DNA of 64,000 nt from Acinetobacter sp. ANC 7912 (GCF_039862785.1 NZ_CP156795.1:496001-560000); one strand, 5' to 3'; counted from the stretch's first letter, positions 46,446 through 59,220 are shown. Notes: generated from the letters alone by a model not told the origin. A program made the numbers and translations.

Positions 46446-46521
46446 GGGGACTTAGCTTAGTTGGTAGAGCGCCTGCTTTGCACGCAGGAGGTCAGGAGTT
46501 CGACTCTCCTAGTCTCCACCA
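46446..46521 (+). tRNA. tRNA-Ala (anticodon TGC)
   Basis: This 76-nt gene has acceptor GGGGACT paired with AGTCTCC (one G-T pair), anticodon TGC in TTTGCAC and an encoded CCA. Confidence 0.96.
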
Positions 46522-46917
46522 CGTATTCGTTCGAATACGTAATAAGCAAACAGTTTGATAGCTTATAGAGATTAGTGAAATGGAAGCGTATACTACGCAC
46601 CACTTACTAATCTCTGTGATTTATCACAGTTTCTCGGTCTGACGAAGACGAGAAAAATCATTAACAGAATATATTTGAGTTGAAATAATTTGTTCAATCT
46701 CATAAGAGAGCGGAAATGAGACGACGCAAGTTGAATCGTTGAAGTGATTGAATGAGAACTAGCGAAATTAACTGAATCAAGCGTTTTGGTACGTGAATCT
46801 AATTGAAGCTGTACGGTGCTTAAGTGCACAGAACAACAAACTGTAAGAGAAGCCAGTTTACTGGTGGAACTTGTTGCTACACTGACTTGTAGGTGTAACG
46901 ACTGTTTGGGGTTGTAT
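46522..46917 (+). other. tRNA-Ala to 23S spacer
   Basis: There is no gene here. The sequence contains several inverted repeats (such as CGTATTCG/CGAATACG and GTGATTTATCAC) and ends in the left arm of the 23S processing stem (46897-46924), which pairs with 49797-49825. Confidence 0.6.
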
Positions 46918-49805
<2,888 letters not shown>

Positions 49806-49996
49806 TACAACGCCCAAGCAGTTGTATACAAAGCAACAATTGATTCATAAAGCATCAAAGCAACTTGATTTAGTTGAAATGCTAGATACAATGTTCAACT
49901 CAGATAGACCTGTTAATGAAACCTATTTGGTAGAAAGCAAGGCAAGCGAAGCGAAAGCAACGCAGATAAGACCAAGCGAGTATCCATACCAGTTGT

Positions 49997-50111
49997 GCTG
50001 GCGACCATAGCAAGAGTGAACCACCTGATCCCTTCCCGAACTCAGAAGTGAAACCTCTTCGCGCTGATGGTAGTGTGGCGTTTGCCATGTGAGAGTAAGT
50101 CATCGCCAGCT
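49997..50111 (+). rRNA. rrf: 5S ribosomal RNA
   Basis: The terminal stem GCTGGCGA pairs with TCGCCAGC, and the conserved CCCGAACTCAGAAGTGAAAC loop is present. Length about 115. Confidence 0.93.
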
Positions 50112-50122
50112 CATTATTCCAG

Positions 50123-50157
50123 ACACCCCCTGACTAGTGCAGGGGGTGTTTTTTTTG
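50123..50157 (+). terminator. rRNA operon terminator
   Basis: ACACCCCCTG, loop ACTAGTG, CAGGGGGTGT and eight T. Confidence 0.9.
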
Positions 50158-50274
50158 TGCCTAAAAAATTCTGTTAATCACCCTATAAATTTTAAATCAT
50201 TTGTTATGCTGTCTGTATTTTCAGTGACTTTGTTTAAATTATTTCAGCTTTAAGAATTATAAAAAGAGGTGGGT

Positions 50275-51891
50275 GTGTTTGAGGTATTCATACAACTCTG
50301 TGGTGGAATAGGCTTATTTCTGTTCGGCATGACCTTGATGACCGATAGCCTCAAGGATCTGGCGGGTGAGTCACTGAGACAGTGGTTAGGCCGATTTACA
50401 GGTTCACCCATCAAGGCAATGAATTCCGGCATTGTTTTTACCCTGATTGTACAGTCTTCTACTGCAACAACGCTCGCTACGATTGGTTTTGTGAGTGCAG
50501 GTGTACTGACTTTTGCTCAGTCGGTAGGTGTGATTATCGGTGCGAATATCGGTACGACCAGTACGGGATGGATGGTTGCTGTTTTAGGGGTTAAATTCTC
50601 TATTGGCCAGTTTGCTTTGCCCATGGTGGCCTTGGGGGCATTACTAAAAATTTTAACGCAGGGACGTGTTGCTCTCATTGGGTTAACACTTGCTGGTTTT
50701 GGAGTACTTTTTTACGGCATTGAATTACTGCAACTAGCAATGTCCGGCTTATCTGATCAGATTGATCTTTTTGCTTTTAAAACGGATACATTCTTCTCAA
50801 AATTTTTGCTGGTACTGATTGGTTTTGTTTTAACCGTTATCTTACAGTCATCCAGTGCTGCATTGACTGCAACGATCACTGCATTAGCCAGTCAAATTAT
50901 CCAGTTAGAGCAGGCGCTTTTGCTGGTGATTGGTGAAAATGTGGGTACGGTGGCTACGGCAGTATTGGCTGCGATTGGTGCCAATAGCAATGCCCGGCGA
51001 ACGGCTGCTGTGCATGTGGGTTTCAATCTGATTAGTGCCATTTTTGCTTTTTTTATTTTGTGCCCATTATTCCTATGGCTACATCAGCAAGGCAGATTAC
51101 TGTCCTCTTGGGATGAGGTACTGATTATTGCAGCTTTTCATACCGCTTTTAGCTTGTTTGGAGCTATGCTAACGATGCCTTTTATTGAACAATTTAAACA
51201 ACTGCTGATTCGATTGATTCCTTCTGATGACGATCGCCTGATTCAATATTTGGATGAAACTAGTCTGGCTGTGCCAGCGATCGCGATTGCTCAAGCAGAA
51301 CAGGTCATTTTTCAGTTGATGTGGCAGCAATATGTGTGGTTTAAGGCTGCATTTAAGGATGGGCAACTCGTTGCAGCTAATCAGTTGAAACAACAGGATG
51401 AATTGATCCATAAACTGCGAGAATATCTAGAAAAAATTGTGGTGGCTGATCATTCAGAAGATCAGGCTAACTTATTAATATTGCTACGTACGGTTGTTTA
51501 TCTGAAAGTACTGCGTAGCGATCTGGAACAATTATCTTATAGTCTGGATTTAAGGACTCAGCCCGCACTGTATCAGGTTGCGTTAGACTTTATGGAAGTC
51601 GTGGGTAATTATTGGGAACAAGCCTCAGATTTGGCAGATCATGAAAAAATTCAGGCTTTGCAAAATGAACTGATTTTACTGGAACAATGGGCCAAGCAAC
51701 ATCATGCGGAATTGCGTGAAAAGATTAATGAATATGCTGCCAGCCATCATTTAAATGCTGCCAGAATTTTAGAGTTACTTGCAGCTCACCGCTGGCTGGA
51801 ACGTCTGATTGTGCATAGCCAGCGCTTTGTAAATGTGCTTTGTGAAAAGGAATTTAAACACGAGCATCAAGCTGACGACGTGCATGTTTAA
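50275..51891 (+). CDS. Na/Pi cotransporter family protein
   Basis: The 538-residue protein has two PNaS repeats with the QSST phosphate-site motif (FTLIVQSSTATTLA and VILQSSSAALTAT), about eight membrane helices and a PhoU-like helical C-terminal domain. It moves phosphate with sodium, mostly as an efflux-type regulator in bacteria. I favour the GTG at 50275, with AAAGAGGT ending 4 nt upstream; another GTG two codons earlier (50269) is also in frame. Confidence 0.88.
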   Translation: MFEVFIQLCGGIGLFLFGMTLMTDSLKDLAGESLRQWLGRFTGSPIKAMNSGIVFTLIVQSSTATTLATIGFVSAGVLTFAQSVGVIIGANIGTTSTGWMVAVLGVKFSIGQFALPMVALGALLKILTQGRVALIGLTLAGFGVLFYGIELLQLAMSGLSDQIDLFAFKTDTFFSKFLLVLIGFVLTVILQSSSAALTATITALASQIIQLEQALLLVIGENVGTVATAVLAAIGANSNARRTAAVHVGFNLISAIFAFFILCPLFLWLHQQGRLLSSWDEVLIIAAFHTAFSLFGAMLTMPFIEQFKQLLIRLIPSDDDRLIQYLDETSLAVPAIAIAQAEQVIFQLMWQQYVWFKAAFKDGQLVAANQLKQQDELIHKLREYLEKIVVADHSEDQANLLILLRTVVYLKVLRSDLEQLSYSLDLRTQPALYQVALDFMEVVGNYWEQASDLADHEKIQALQNELILLEQWAKQHHAELREKINEYAASHHLNAARILELLAAHRWLERLIVHSQRFVNVLCEKEFKHEHQADDVHV

Positions 51892-53236
51892 GTGCTGTAC
51901 GTAAACCTTCTTCCAGGGTAGGGTGATAGAATGGTTTTTCCAAAATCTGATCCACTGTCAGCTCTTCACCAATAATCCAGGCTAGTAGATGTGCTAAATG
52001 TTCAGCCTGAGCACAGAAAAGTTCAGCTCCCACCAGTTTGCGCGTTGTCTTTTCTATATAGAGTTCAATAGCACCGATATTAATAGCTTCAACTCGGGCA
52101 CGACCTTGTCTTTCATAAGAGGCAGAACCTGTCACAAACTCAATCCTATTTTCTTTTAATTGCTTATATGTTTTACCAATGGTCGCCATTTCCGGTTGGC
52201 TAAATACAATGGCTAATGGAGTAAGTTTTAGTATCGGTTTGATCTCTGGAAATTTCAGACAATTTTTAACCAGATGTTTTCCGGTATGAGCCGCAATATG
52301 CTGTATCGGATGATCGTGTCCAGCATCTCCCGCAATAAAGATTGGGTAATTGCCTAATTGTTTGGTAGACGCATCTATTGGCAGATTTTTAATATCGTTA
52401 AAAGCTGCATCAATGTTTTGGAGTCCAAGCTGATCCAGATTGCTGCTGCGGCCAGTAGCAGATAAGACATAATCGACTTCTATAGTTTGAAATTGTTCAT
52501 TTCGTTTAAATTTAATCTGAACTTTATCCCCTTGCCGGGTCGCTTCTTCTGGAAGCGTTTTAAATTTGATATCCAGTTCTGAACTAAGTTGCTGTTGAGC
52601 TAGTTCCTGTAAGGCAGGACTGGTTAGTGAACCAACTTTCTGGCTACGGGCAAAGACTGTAGTCTGTACACCTAAACGTTGCATGGCTTGAGCCAGTTCG
52701 ATGGCAATGATACCGCTACCAATCACAGCTAGAGATTTTGGCAAGGTCGGGAGTTCAAATATTTCATTCGAGGTAATCAGTCGGTCACCTAGTAGTTCTT
52801 TTTGTTGTTTATCTATATTTGGGTGTGAGCCGACAGCCAGAATAAAGCTTTTGGCCTGATAATGTCGTCCATTGACTTCTATAGTCTGTGCATCGATAAA
52901 TTTTGCTTGACCTGCAATTTTATGTTTGGGATTCCATTGTTCAACATCATTGAGTGTTGCTTGAGTAAAAAAGTCACGTAATTCCCGAACTCGTGACATC
53001 ACATTGGAAGTATCAATTTCAGCTTTAACATCCAAAGCTAGATCCTGAGTATGCTCAACCAGATGCATACGATTAGCCGAGGCAATCAGGACTTTACTCG
53101 GCATACAACCCACCCGCGCACAGGTTGTTCCCCAAGAACCATCGTTAATGATCAGGATGTTGTCTATGTGTTTGATTGCTTCTTTATAGGCTGTGATGCC
53201 TGCTGTGCCTGAGCCAATGATGATAAGGTCGTACAT
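51854..53236 (-). CDS. Dihydrolipoamide dehydrogenase-like flavoprotein
   Basis: The 460-residue class I disulfide oxidoreductase has FAD motif IIGSGTAG, redox pair Cys39/Cys44 (CARVGC), NAD motif VIGSGIIAIELA, FIAGDAG and C-terminal FYHPTLEEG, where the catalytic His normally lies in HAHPT. It is a paralogue, not part of a 2-oxoacid dehydrogenase operon here; an Lpd3-like or mercuric-reductase-like role is possible. Its 3' end overlaps the convergent Na/Pi gene by 38 bp. Confidence 0.85.
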   Translation of the reverse strand: MYDLIIIGSGTAGITAYKEAIKHIDNILIINDGSWGTTCARVGCMPSKVLIASANRMHLVEHTQDLALDVKAEIDTSNVMSRVRELRDFFTQATLNDVEQWNPKHKIAGQAKFIDAQTIEVNGRHYQAKSFILAVGSHPNIDKQQKELLGDRLITSNEIFELPTLPKSLAVIGSGIIAIELAQAMQRLGVQTTVFARSQKVGSLTSPALQELAQQQLSSELDIKFKTLPEEATRQGDKVQIKFKRNEQFQTIEVDYVLSATGRSSNLDQLGLQNIDAAFNDIKNLPIDASTKQLGNYPIFIAGDAGHDHPIQHIAAHTGKHLVKNCLKFPEIKPILKLTPLAIVFSQPEMATIGKTYKQLKENRIEFVTGSASYERQGRARVEAINIGAIELYIEKTTRKLVGAELFCAQAEHLAHLLAWIIGEELTVDQILEKPFYHPTLEEGLRTALKHARRQLDARV

Positions 53237-53387
53237 ACTCAGCCTTTATTCAAATTATTTTTCATTAAAAGTTAGCATATAAAAGATGAGTCTCGCTTTT
53301 ATTTATATAAAATTTTATCTATGATTACATAATCTACAAAAAATTATTGATAACACACTCTTATAAATGAGGGGTTTGGGGATTTAG

Positions 53388-55346
53388 ATGATTAATACAA
53401 AATTGAGCACCAAGTTTTCTGCTCTTGCTTTAGCTTTACTTTTGGCGGGCTGTGGTGGTGGTGGTAGTGAAGGCTACTATGAGAACGGTAATTCAGGTGG
53501 TAATACAGGTGGTTCAGATAATGCTGGTAACCCTTCTGAAGTCCAGTCACTCAAAATTACTAACTTTTTGTTAACAGACTCAAATGGAGCAGAAACGCAA
53601 ACAATTTCAGCATTAGGGGCTATAGCAACAGTTAAAGTAGCGGATGGAAATGGTAATCCAGTTCGTGGGGCCTTAGTTACTTTTTCTGGTGAGAATATGA
53701 CATTCAGTACTACCAATAGCTCAGTTTTTACTAATGCTGATGGTGAAGCAAGTATTGGTGTTATGCCAACAGATTCGAATGTGACAGGCGCATATAAGAT
53801 ATCAGCCTCTGTTGAATTAGAGGATCAAACTGCTACTCAGTCAAAAAATGTTAGCTTCGTTAAAACTGATATTGTGATTGACCAACTTGTTGCAGCAAGT
53901 ACATCTCTAGTTTCGGGTGGTTCGACTCTCATAACGTTGATTACAAAAGATGCTGATGGTAATTATCAAAATAATCAAGAAGTAACATTCTCTGCTGGCT
54001 GTGGTAGCTTCAGTAATCCGAAAGTTGTTTCATCAAGTGAAGGAAATATTTCCAACACATATTATGCTTATGATGCAGCTGGAAAATTATGTAGTGGCAA
54101 TCAGAAGATTACTGTAACGCCAAGTACATCTCCAACAAATTCAAAAGAGCTTTCTGTTAACATTCAAGCAGCAACAGCTACATCTATTGTTTATACATCT
54201 ACGGACGAATTAAAGATTCCAGTCCAGGGAAGTGGTTCATCCTCAAGTGGTCAAGTGGAATTTACTGTTTATTCAAATAGCACAGCACTTGCCAATCAGG
54301 ATGTGACATTAAGCTTGAATAAAGCTCCAAGGGGGTCAAGCTTTGTAAGTCTTGGCAATACTGAGGATCGAACAGTTAAAACTGATAGTAATGGTAAAGT
54401 CATTGTAAATATCTATCCAGGTGATATCCCAGGTCCTGTAGAAATTAAAGCAACTTTGCCTAGTGGTTTTAGTGCACTTGCGAAAAATATAACCATTACA
54501 ACGGGTCGTGCAACTCAAAATAGTTTTAGTTTATCAGTTTCTAAAAACTCATTAGAGAACGATAAGGATGGAGATACTACGACCATCGTTGCACGATTAG
54601 CTGATCGTAACGGTAATGACGTTCCCGATGGAACAGTAGTTAACTTTATTACAGAGGGTGGTAAAGTTGATGGAGCATGTTCAACTGTTAAAGGTCAATG
54701 TTCTGTAGAATTAAGTACTCAAAATCCACGTCCTGCTGATGGTCGTGTATCTGTACTAGCTTATGTGGAAGGCGATAAGAGTTACGTTGATACGAACGGT
54801 GATAATATTTATACGCCAGGAGTGGATACCTTAGTTAATAATATTGGTAGCTTTTTCCGCGATGATAATGAAAATAACCGTTATGATAGTGGAATTGGTG
54901 AATTTAAATATGATCGCCAACTTTTGGGTTCACGTTTAACCTGTGGTATTTCTTCATTCTCTGAACCTAATATTACCAATACTTGTGATAACCAATTATC
55001 GGCAATTTTACGTCAACAAATTGTTTTATATTTTGCTGATAGTACAGCGACTATTCGTGACTTGCGAGCAAGTGGTTCTTCTTTAAGTTTCAATTTATTT
55101 GGTAAGAGTGCTTTAACAACACCAATGCCATCAGGCACCACAATTGCTGTAACTCCAGAGGATATTACAGATAACAATAAATCATGTACTGCTGAATTAT
55201 CTTCAGGAAGTAATCCAATTGCCAATGTGATTAATTCGACTTATTACCAATATCGTTTAAAAGATTGTGCAGCTGGAGATAATTTTAAAATTACTACTAC
55301 AGCTCCAAATGGTAAGGTCTCTAACTTTTATGTAACTTATCGTTAA
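53388..55346 (+). CDS. Ig-like (Big-1) domain surface lipoprotein
   Basis: The 652-residue protein has a lipobox LLAGC near residue 22, then a Gly/Ser/Asn linker (SGGNTGGSDNAGNPS). At least three bacterial Ig-like domains follow, with the Big-1/invasin pattern VKVADGNGNPVRGALVTFSG, NADGEASIGV, then DADGNYQNNQEVTFSAGCG and DRNGNDVPDGTVVNF. An acidic DxDxD-like stretch (DTNGDNIYTPG) may bind calcium. It is probably outer-membrane anchored and surface exposed. A strong terminator follows. Confidence 0.82.
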   Translation: MINTKLSTKFSALALALLLAGCGGGGSEGYYENGNSGGNTGGSDNAGNPSEVQSLKITNFLLTDSNGAETQTISALGAIATVKVADGNGNPVRGALVTFSGENMTFSTTNSSVFTNADGEASIGVMPTDSNVTGAYKISASVELEDQTATQSKNVSFVKTDIVIDQLVAASTSLVSGGSTLITLITKDADGNYQNNQEVTFSAGCGSFSNPKVVSSSEGNISNTYYAYDAAGKLCSGNQKITVTPSTSPTNSKELSVNIQAATATSIVYTSTDELKIPVQGSGSSSSGQVEFTVYSNSTALANQDVTLSLNKAPRGSSFVSLGNTEDRTVKTDSNGKVIVNIYPGDIPGPVEIKATLPSGFSALAKNITITTGRATQNSFSLSVSKNSLENDKDGDTTTIVARLADRNGNDVPDGTVVNFITEGGKVDGACSTVKGQCSVELSTQNPRPADGRVSVLAYVEGDKSYVDTNGDNIYTPGVDTLVNNIGSFFRDDNENNRYDSGIGEFKYDRQLLGSRLTCGISSFSEPNITNTCDNQLSAILRQQIVLYFADSTATIRDLRASGSSLSFNLFGKSALTTPMPSGTTIAVTPEDITDNNKSCTAELSSGSNPIANVINSTYYQYRLKDCAAGDNFKITTTAPNGKVSNFYVTYR

Positions 55347-55360
55347 TTTCTAAAATAAAC

Positions 55361-55389
55361 AAAAAACAGCGCTTAGGCGCTGTTTTTTT
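55361..55389 (+). terminator. Terminator after the Ig-like lipoprotein gene
   Basis: ACAGCGC, loop TTAG, GCGCTGT and seven T. Confidence 0.88.
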
Positions 55390-55412
55390 ATGGGAACTGA
55401 AATCTAAAAAAA

Positions 55413-55517
55413 TTAAATTGAAGTTCCCATACTTATACCCACAGTCGGCTTCACATTCATCGAACTACAACCAACAAAGCCCAAACTTAAACAGATCACC
55501 AGTAAAATTTTATTCAT
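55413..55517 (-). CDS. 34-residue small lipoprotein
   Basis: The ORF on the minus strand runs from ATG at 55517 (AGGA 7-10 nt upstream) to TAA 55413-55415. It encodes a lipoprotein signal with lipobox FVGC at residues 13-16, then SSMNVKPTVGISMGTSI. The mature lipopeptide would be only 19 residues. The lipobox, RBS and placement with its own upstream region support a real gene. I do not know its function. Confidence 0.65.
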   Translation of the reverse strand: MNKILLVICLSLGFVGCSSMNVKPTVGISMGTSI

Positions 55518-55806
55518 GAATTAATCCTTGTTTCTTTACCTTTTGATTTAAGGTAGCAGCTCATATGCCACTGCAGCTTATGATTAAAATAGAGGTAGTA
55601 AATCATTATAGTATTTGAATAATTATTCAATGTTCTATTGTGTAATCTGAGCGCTAGAGATAAAGAATTGCTCTAAATAACCCGATAAGCTTTCATCGGA
55701 GTTAGATCATCATTTATTTATAGGGTTGGTATCAGTGATAGCTTAATGTTTTATTTTATGCGTAAAAGCTTAGGCCACCTGCAAAATTACAGATGACCCA
55801 AAAACC

Positions 55807-56142
55807 TTAGTCATCTAGCAAATCCATTTGTTTTGCCAGTTGATAAAGGTTATTTGAACGGTTACCGGTACGGCAGAACATCAATAATGGTTTTGGTAAT
55901 TCATTGTAGTGATTGGCAAAAGTGCGGACATCTACTTCAGTGATCTGACCGGCCACAACAGGTTGATGCACATAGTTTAAACCTGCAGCACGTGCGGCTT
56001 CTTCAATTTGTGCACTAGTCGGTTGTTCCGGGCCACCTTCCATATCCGGGCGATTGTTGATAATCGATTTAAAACCTTTTTCAACCACTTGATCGATATG
56101 TTCTGGACCAATTTGACCTGCGAAGCCTACATTTTCACTCAT
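55807..56142 (-). CDS. TIGR01244/DUF442 phosphatase-like protein
   Basis: The 111-residue protein starts with a DUF442-type strand (FAGQIGPEHIDQVVEKGFKSIINNRPDME) and carries the PTP-type loop CRTGNRS with Cys90 as nucleophile. In some bacteria such a domain is fused to or sits near Blh, a beta-lactamase-fold sulfide-handling protein, so a sulfur-transfer role is possible. Confidence 0.85.
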   Translation of the reverse strand: MSENVGFAGQIGPEHIDQVVEKGFKSIINNRPDMEGGPEQPTSAQIEEAARAAGLNYVHQPVVAGQITEVDVRTFANHYNELPKPLLMFCRTGNRSNNLYQLAKQMDLLDD

Positions 56143-56266
56143 GATGTCACTCCATCATTTAATTTATAAAGATATGCTTTATGATAGCATTAAGCTCAAT
56201 AATGATCAGAAAGATCTGAAATTTTTATAAACGATTACAATCATAAAATAACGCAACGGAGCGCGT

Positions 56267-57163
56267 ATGCACGAATATACAGTCGAACCACTGTATGTCA
56301 AAAGCGGTCAGGATGTCATTGCTGCCGATTTTTACCGTCCCAAGAACGTACAAAAGCCTGCAGTCATTTTAATGGCACATGGTTTGGCTGCCTTACGTCA
56401 TTTTGCACTGGTCAAATATGCCCAACGGTTTGCTGCAGCGGGTTATGCAGTCATTTTATTCGATTATCGCTATTGGGGGGGCAGTACCGGACGGCCTCGT
56501 GAACTGGTTTCAATCAAGGCTCAGCTTGATGACTGGCGTACCATGATTGCCCATGTTAAAGAACGCAAGTCGATAGATTCCAAGCGTATTGTCTTGTGGG
56601 GAACCGCTTTAAGTGGTGGTCATGTACTTTCGCTGGCTGCTGAGTCTAAAGACATTCAGGCCATTATGGTGCAAGTGCCATTTGTGGATGGTACAGAAAG
56701 TGCCAAGTTGTATCCATTACAACAGATGCCGAAAGCCTTAAAGATTTCCAGTCAAGATTATATGGGCTCCAAAGTTGGAATGGCACCCAAAACCTTACCT
56801 GTAGTTTCTGAACACGAGCTGTGTTTCCTGCCAACAGCAGATAGCTATAAAGGCTATTTATCGATCGTCAATCCGGATTATTACTGGAGCGGGGAAATTC
56901 CAGCTCGGGCATTCTTTAATTTGATCCGCTATCGCCCAATTCAGGACGTAAGAAAGATTACTGTTCCGGTACTGTTTATTGCCGCGAAACAGGATAGTCT
57001 GATTCCGATTGAGTCGAGTCGTGAAACCGTTACCAATATTGCGCCATTTGCCGAATATCATGAATGGGATATGCAACATTTTGATATTTATCATGGTGAA
57101 TGGTTTGAAAAAGCAATTCCGACCCAATTAGAATTCTTACATCAATATATTGGAGTTCGTTAG
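56267..57163 (+). CDS. Alpha/beta hydrolase with Ala at the nucleophile position
   Basis: The 298-residue protein has the oxyanion HG segment (MAHGLAALRHF), the nucleophile-elbow region LWGTALSGGH (110-119), an acid near KQDSLIP and a His in MQHFDIYHG. Homologues usually have Ser at the third elbow position (GxSxG); here it is Ala114, with Ser116 two residues later. Either Ser116 serves in an altered elbow or the enzyme is not a serine hydrolase. The stop codon lies directly before the trxC start. Confidence 0.75.
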   Translation: MHEYTVEPLYVKSGQDVIAADFYRPKNVQKPAVILMAHGLAALRHFALVKYAQRFAAAGYAVILFDYRYWGGSTGRPRELVSIKAQLDDWRTMIAHVKERKSIDSKRIVLWGTALSGGHVLSLAAESKDIQAIMVQVPFVDGTESAKLYPLQQMPKALKISSQDYMGSKVGMAPKTLPVVSEHELCFLPTADSYKGYLSIVNPDYYWSGEIPARAFFNLIRYRPIQDVRKITVPVLFIAAKQDSLIPIESSRETVTNIAPFAEYHEWDMQHFDIYHGEWFEKAIPTQLEFLHQYIGVR

Positions 57164-57595
57164 ATGATCATCGTATGTCCGTCATGTCAGGCCAAAAACC
57201 GTGTGCCTGAAGATAAGCTCAGCGCGAGTCCTGCATGTGGCCAGTGTCATCAGGGATTGATTCCACTCGCTCCGATTGAACTCAATGAACAGAATTTCAG
57301 CCAGTTTATTACCGGCAGTGACCTGCCAATTTTAATTGACCTGTGGGCGGACTGGTGTGGTCCGTGCAAGATGATGGCACCCCAGTTTGCCATGGTTGCC
57401 AAAGATTATCCGAATGTGGTGTTTGCGAAAATTGATACCGAAGCCAATCCACGTTTAAGTGCTGCTTTTAATGTTCGTAGCATTCCGACATTAGTTTTGA
57501 TGAATAAAACCGATGAAATTGCTAGAATAAGTGGTGCACTCAGAGCACCTCAGCTAAAACAGTGGCTAGACCAGCATCTGAATGCCAAATCCTAA
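57164..57595 (+). CDS. trxC: Thioredoxin 2 (TrxC)
   Basis: The 143-residue protein has an N-terminal zinc site (Cys5, Cys8, Cys25, Cys28) and the thioredoxin active site WCGPC (64-68), the hallmark of TrxC. It reduces disulfides and responds to oxidative stress. The ATG immediately follows the TAG of the hydrolase gene. Confidence 0.95.
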   Translation: MIIVCPSCQAKNRVPEDKLSASPACGQCHQGLIPLAPIELNEQNFSQFITGSDLPILIDLWADWCGPCKMMAPQFAMVAKDYPNVVFAKIDTEANPRLSAAFNVRSIPTLVLMNKTDEIARISGALRAPQLKQWLDQHLNAKS

Positions 57596-57615
57596 TACCC
57601 ATACCTGGAGTTAAC

Positions 57616-58041
57616 GTGTCAGATTCTCATGTAAAACCAGAGGGAGTACTTTCCCTACAGACAATTGCAATGCCAGCGGATACCAACTGGAGTGGTGACG
57701 TTTTTGGTGGATGGATTGTTTCACAAATGGACTTGGCCGGTGCGATTCATGCCGAGCGCTTTTCTAGAGGCCGCTGTGCAACGATTTCGATCAATCAGAT
57801 GACTTTCCTGGTGCCAGTGAAAGTGGGTGATGTGATCAGCTGTTATACCAAGATTCTGAAAGTAGGGAATACCTCAATCCAGATGCAGATTGAAGTGTGG
57901 GATAGTCATGATGATTCCCGTGAACCTAAACGTGTGACTGAAGGTGTGTTTACCTTTGTAGCAGTGGATGTCAAAGGCAATAAACGTCCAATACCAGAGG
58001 ACGTGAAGCAGAAGTTCCTTGAATCTCAACAAGCGAACTGA
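57616..58041 (+). CDS. Acyl-CoA thioesterase, YciA-like hotdog protein
   Basis: The 141-residue protein has the YciA pattern PADTNWSGDVFGGWIVSQMDLAGAIHA and the later VPVKVGDVISCYTKI. It hydrolyses acyl-CoAs. I choose the GTG at 57616 with TGGAG 6 nt upstream, beginning MSDSHVKPEG; an upstream ATG at 57562 lies within trxC and gives an unlikely extension. Terminator at 58049. Confidence 0.88.
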   Translation: MSDSHVKPEGVLSLQTIAMPADTNWSGDVFGGWIVSQMDLAGAIHAERFSRGRCATISINQMTFLVPVKVGDVISCYTKILKVGNTSIQMQIEVWDSHDDSREPKRVTEGVFTFVAVDVKGNKRPIPEDVKQKFLESQQAN

Positions 58042-58048
58042 TAAATAA

Positions 58049-58076
58049 AAAACCAGACTTTAAGTCTGGTTTTTTA
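58049..58076 (+). terminator. Terminator after the thioesterase gene
   Basis: AAACCAGACTT paired with AAGTCTGGTTT and followed by T. Confidence 0.85.
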
Positions 58077-58099
58077 TTTTTTGAATTGAAAAAATTTAA

Positions 58100-58612
58100 T
58101 TAAGCTTTGGTTTTATTGCTCAGTTGAGACTTGGTAATCCAGGCCCAGAGCATTTCACATTGAATCGGTTCTTCGCCAGATTCATCTGTTACCGATACTT
58201 GAACCAAAGTTTCACCTTTTTCTCTATTTTGCATCAGTTGCTGCTGTTCAGGTGTCAGCGTAGCCACTGCTCGCATGGCCCCTTTCGTTGGACGCTTATA
58301 GTCAATTTTAATGCTTTTAATCAGCACAATCGCTGAATCCGGCACATTCATCGCAGTGACAAAGCCGGTGGCTGTTTCAGCCAGTAATGCCATGGCACAA
58401 GCATGAACCTGACCAATATGGTTCTGTATAGCTTTATGATTCGCCATACTGACGATTACCTGATCATGGCTGACCTGTTCATAGCGGATTCGGGCAGAAC
58501 CCACCATGGGTACAATCCGGCCAAAGGTTTTACTCAGCAGCGCAGTACGAATGCCTTGTGGAAGTCGTGCAGTTGCTTTAACCAGTTTGGAAAGTCGGTT
58601 GCTTTTTGTCAT
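58100..58612 (-). CDS. DUF4442 hotdog-fold protein
   Basis: The 170-residue protein resembles DUF4442 thioesterase-like proteins: GRIVPMVGSARIRYEQVSHDQVIVSMANHK and HACAMALLAETATGFV. It may bind or hydrolyse acyl-CoA, but the activity is unproven. It is convergent with the YciA-like gene. Confidence 0.8.
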   Translation of the reverse strand: MTKSNRLSKLVKATARLPQGIRTALLSKTFGRIVPMVGSARIRYEQVSHDQVIVSMANHKAIQNHIGQVHACAMALLAETATGFVTAMNVPDSAIVLIKSIKIDYKRPTKGAMRAVATLTPEQQQLMQNREKGETLVQVSVTDESGEEPIQCEMLWAWITKSQLSNKTKA

Positions 58613-58640
58613 GGTAAATCTACCCGAATAGGACTAATCC

Positions 58641-59129
58641 TTAGTCTTTAAAGTTATTGAACTGTAAAGGCAAACCAAATTGCTGTTCTTTCAGGAACGC
58701 CATCACCTGTTGCAAGGTGTCACGTTTCTTGTCAGTCACACGAATCTTGTCGCCCTGGATAGAAGACTGCACTTTAATGCCACTTTCTTTAATGGCTTTA
58801 TTAATTTTTTTCGCAGTATCAGAGTCAAGACCATCTTTCAGTTTGATCACCTGAACAAAGTTTTTACCTGAGGCAGTTGCTTTTTGTGGATCCAGCGCTT
58901 GCACATCTACTTTACGTTTGTAGAAGTGATTTTCCAGCATGCTATAGACCTGATCGCACTGGAAATCGCTTTCTGTTTTGATTTTGATCTCTTTTGCTTT
59001 TTCATTCAGTTCGATAGAGACATCCTGACCACGGAAGTCAAAACGGGTCGCAATTTCTTTTTGCGTATTTTGAACAGCATGATTTACTTCAAAAATTTCT
59101 AATTCAGAAACAATATCGAAAGAAGGCAT
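58641..59129 (-). CDS. yajQ: YajQ-family cyclic-di-GMP-binding protein
   Basis: The 162-residue protein starts MPSFDIVSELEIFEVNHAVQN, carries RFDFRG and ends with QFGLPLQFNNFKD, all diagnostic of YajQ. In Xanthomonas the homologue binds cyclic di-GMP and cooperates with a LysR regulator; elsewhere it has nucleotide-binding activity. Confidence 0.93.
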   Translation of the reverse strand: MPSFDIVSELEIFEVNHAVQNTQKEIATRFDFRGQDVSIELNEKAKEIKIKTESDFQCDQVYSMLENHFYKRKVDVQALDPQKATASGKNFVQVIKLKDGLDSDTAKKINKAIKESGIKVQSSIQGDKIRVTDKKRDTLQQVMAFLKEQQFGLPLQFNNFKD

Positions 59130-59220
59130 AGTTTAGACCTTTACAAATGGAAAGAATATCTGAGATGCTAGGGATGTTTTCTTCATTTGCCAAGTGTTGT
59201 TTACATCAAAGGAGTGCGCA

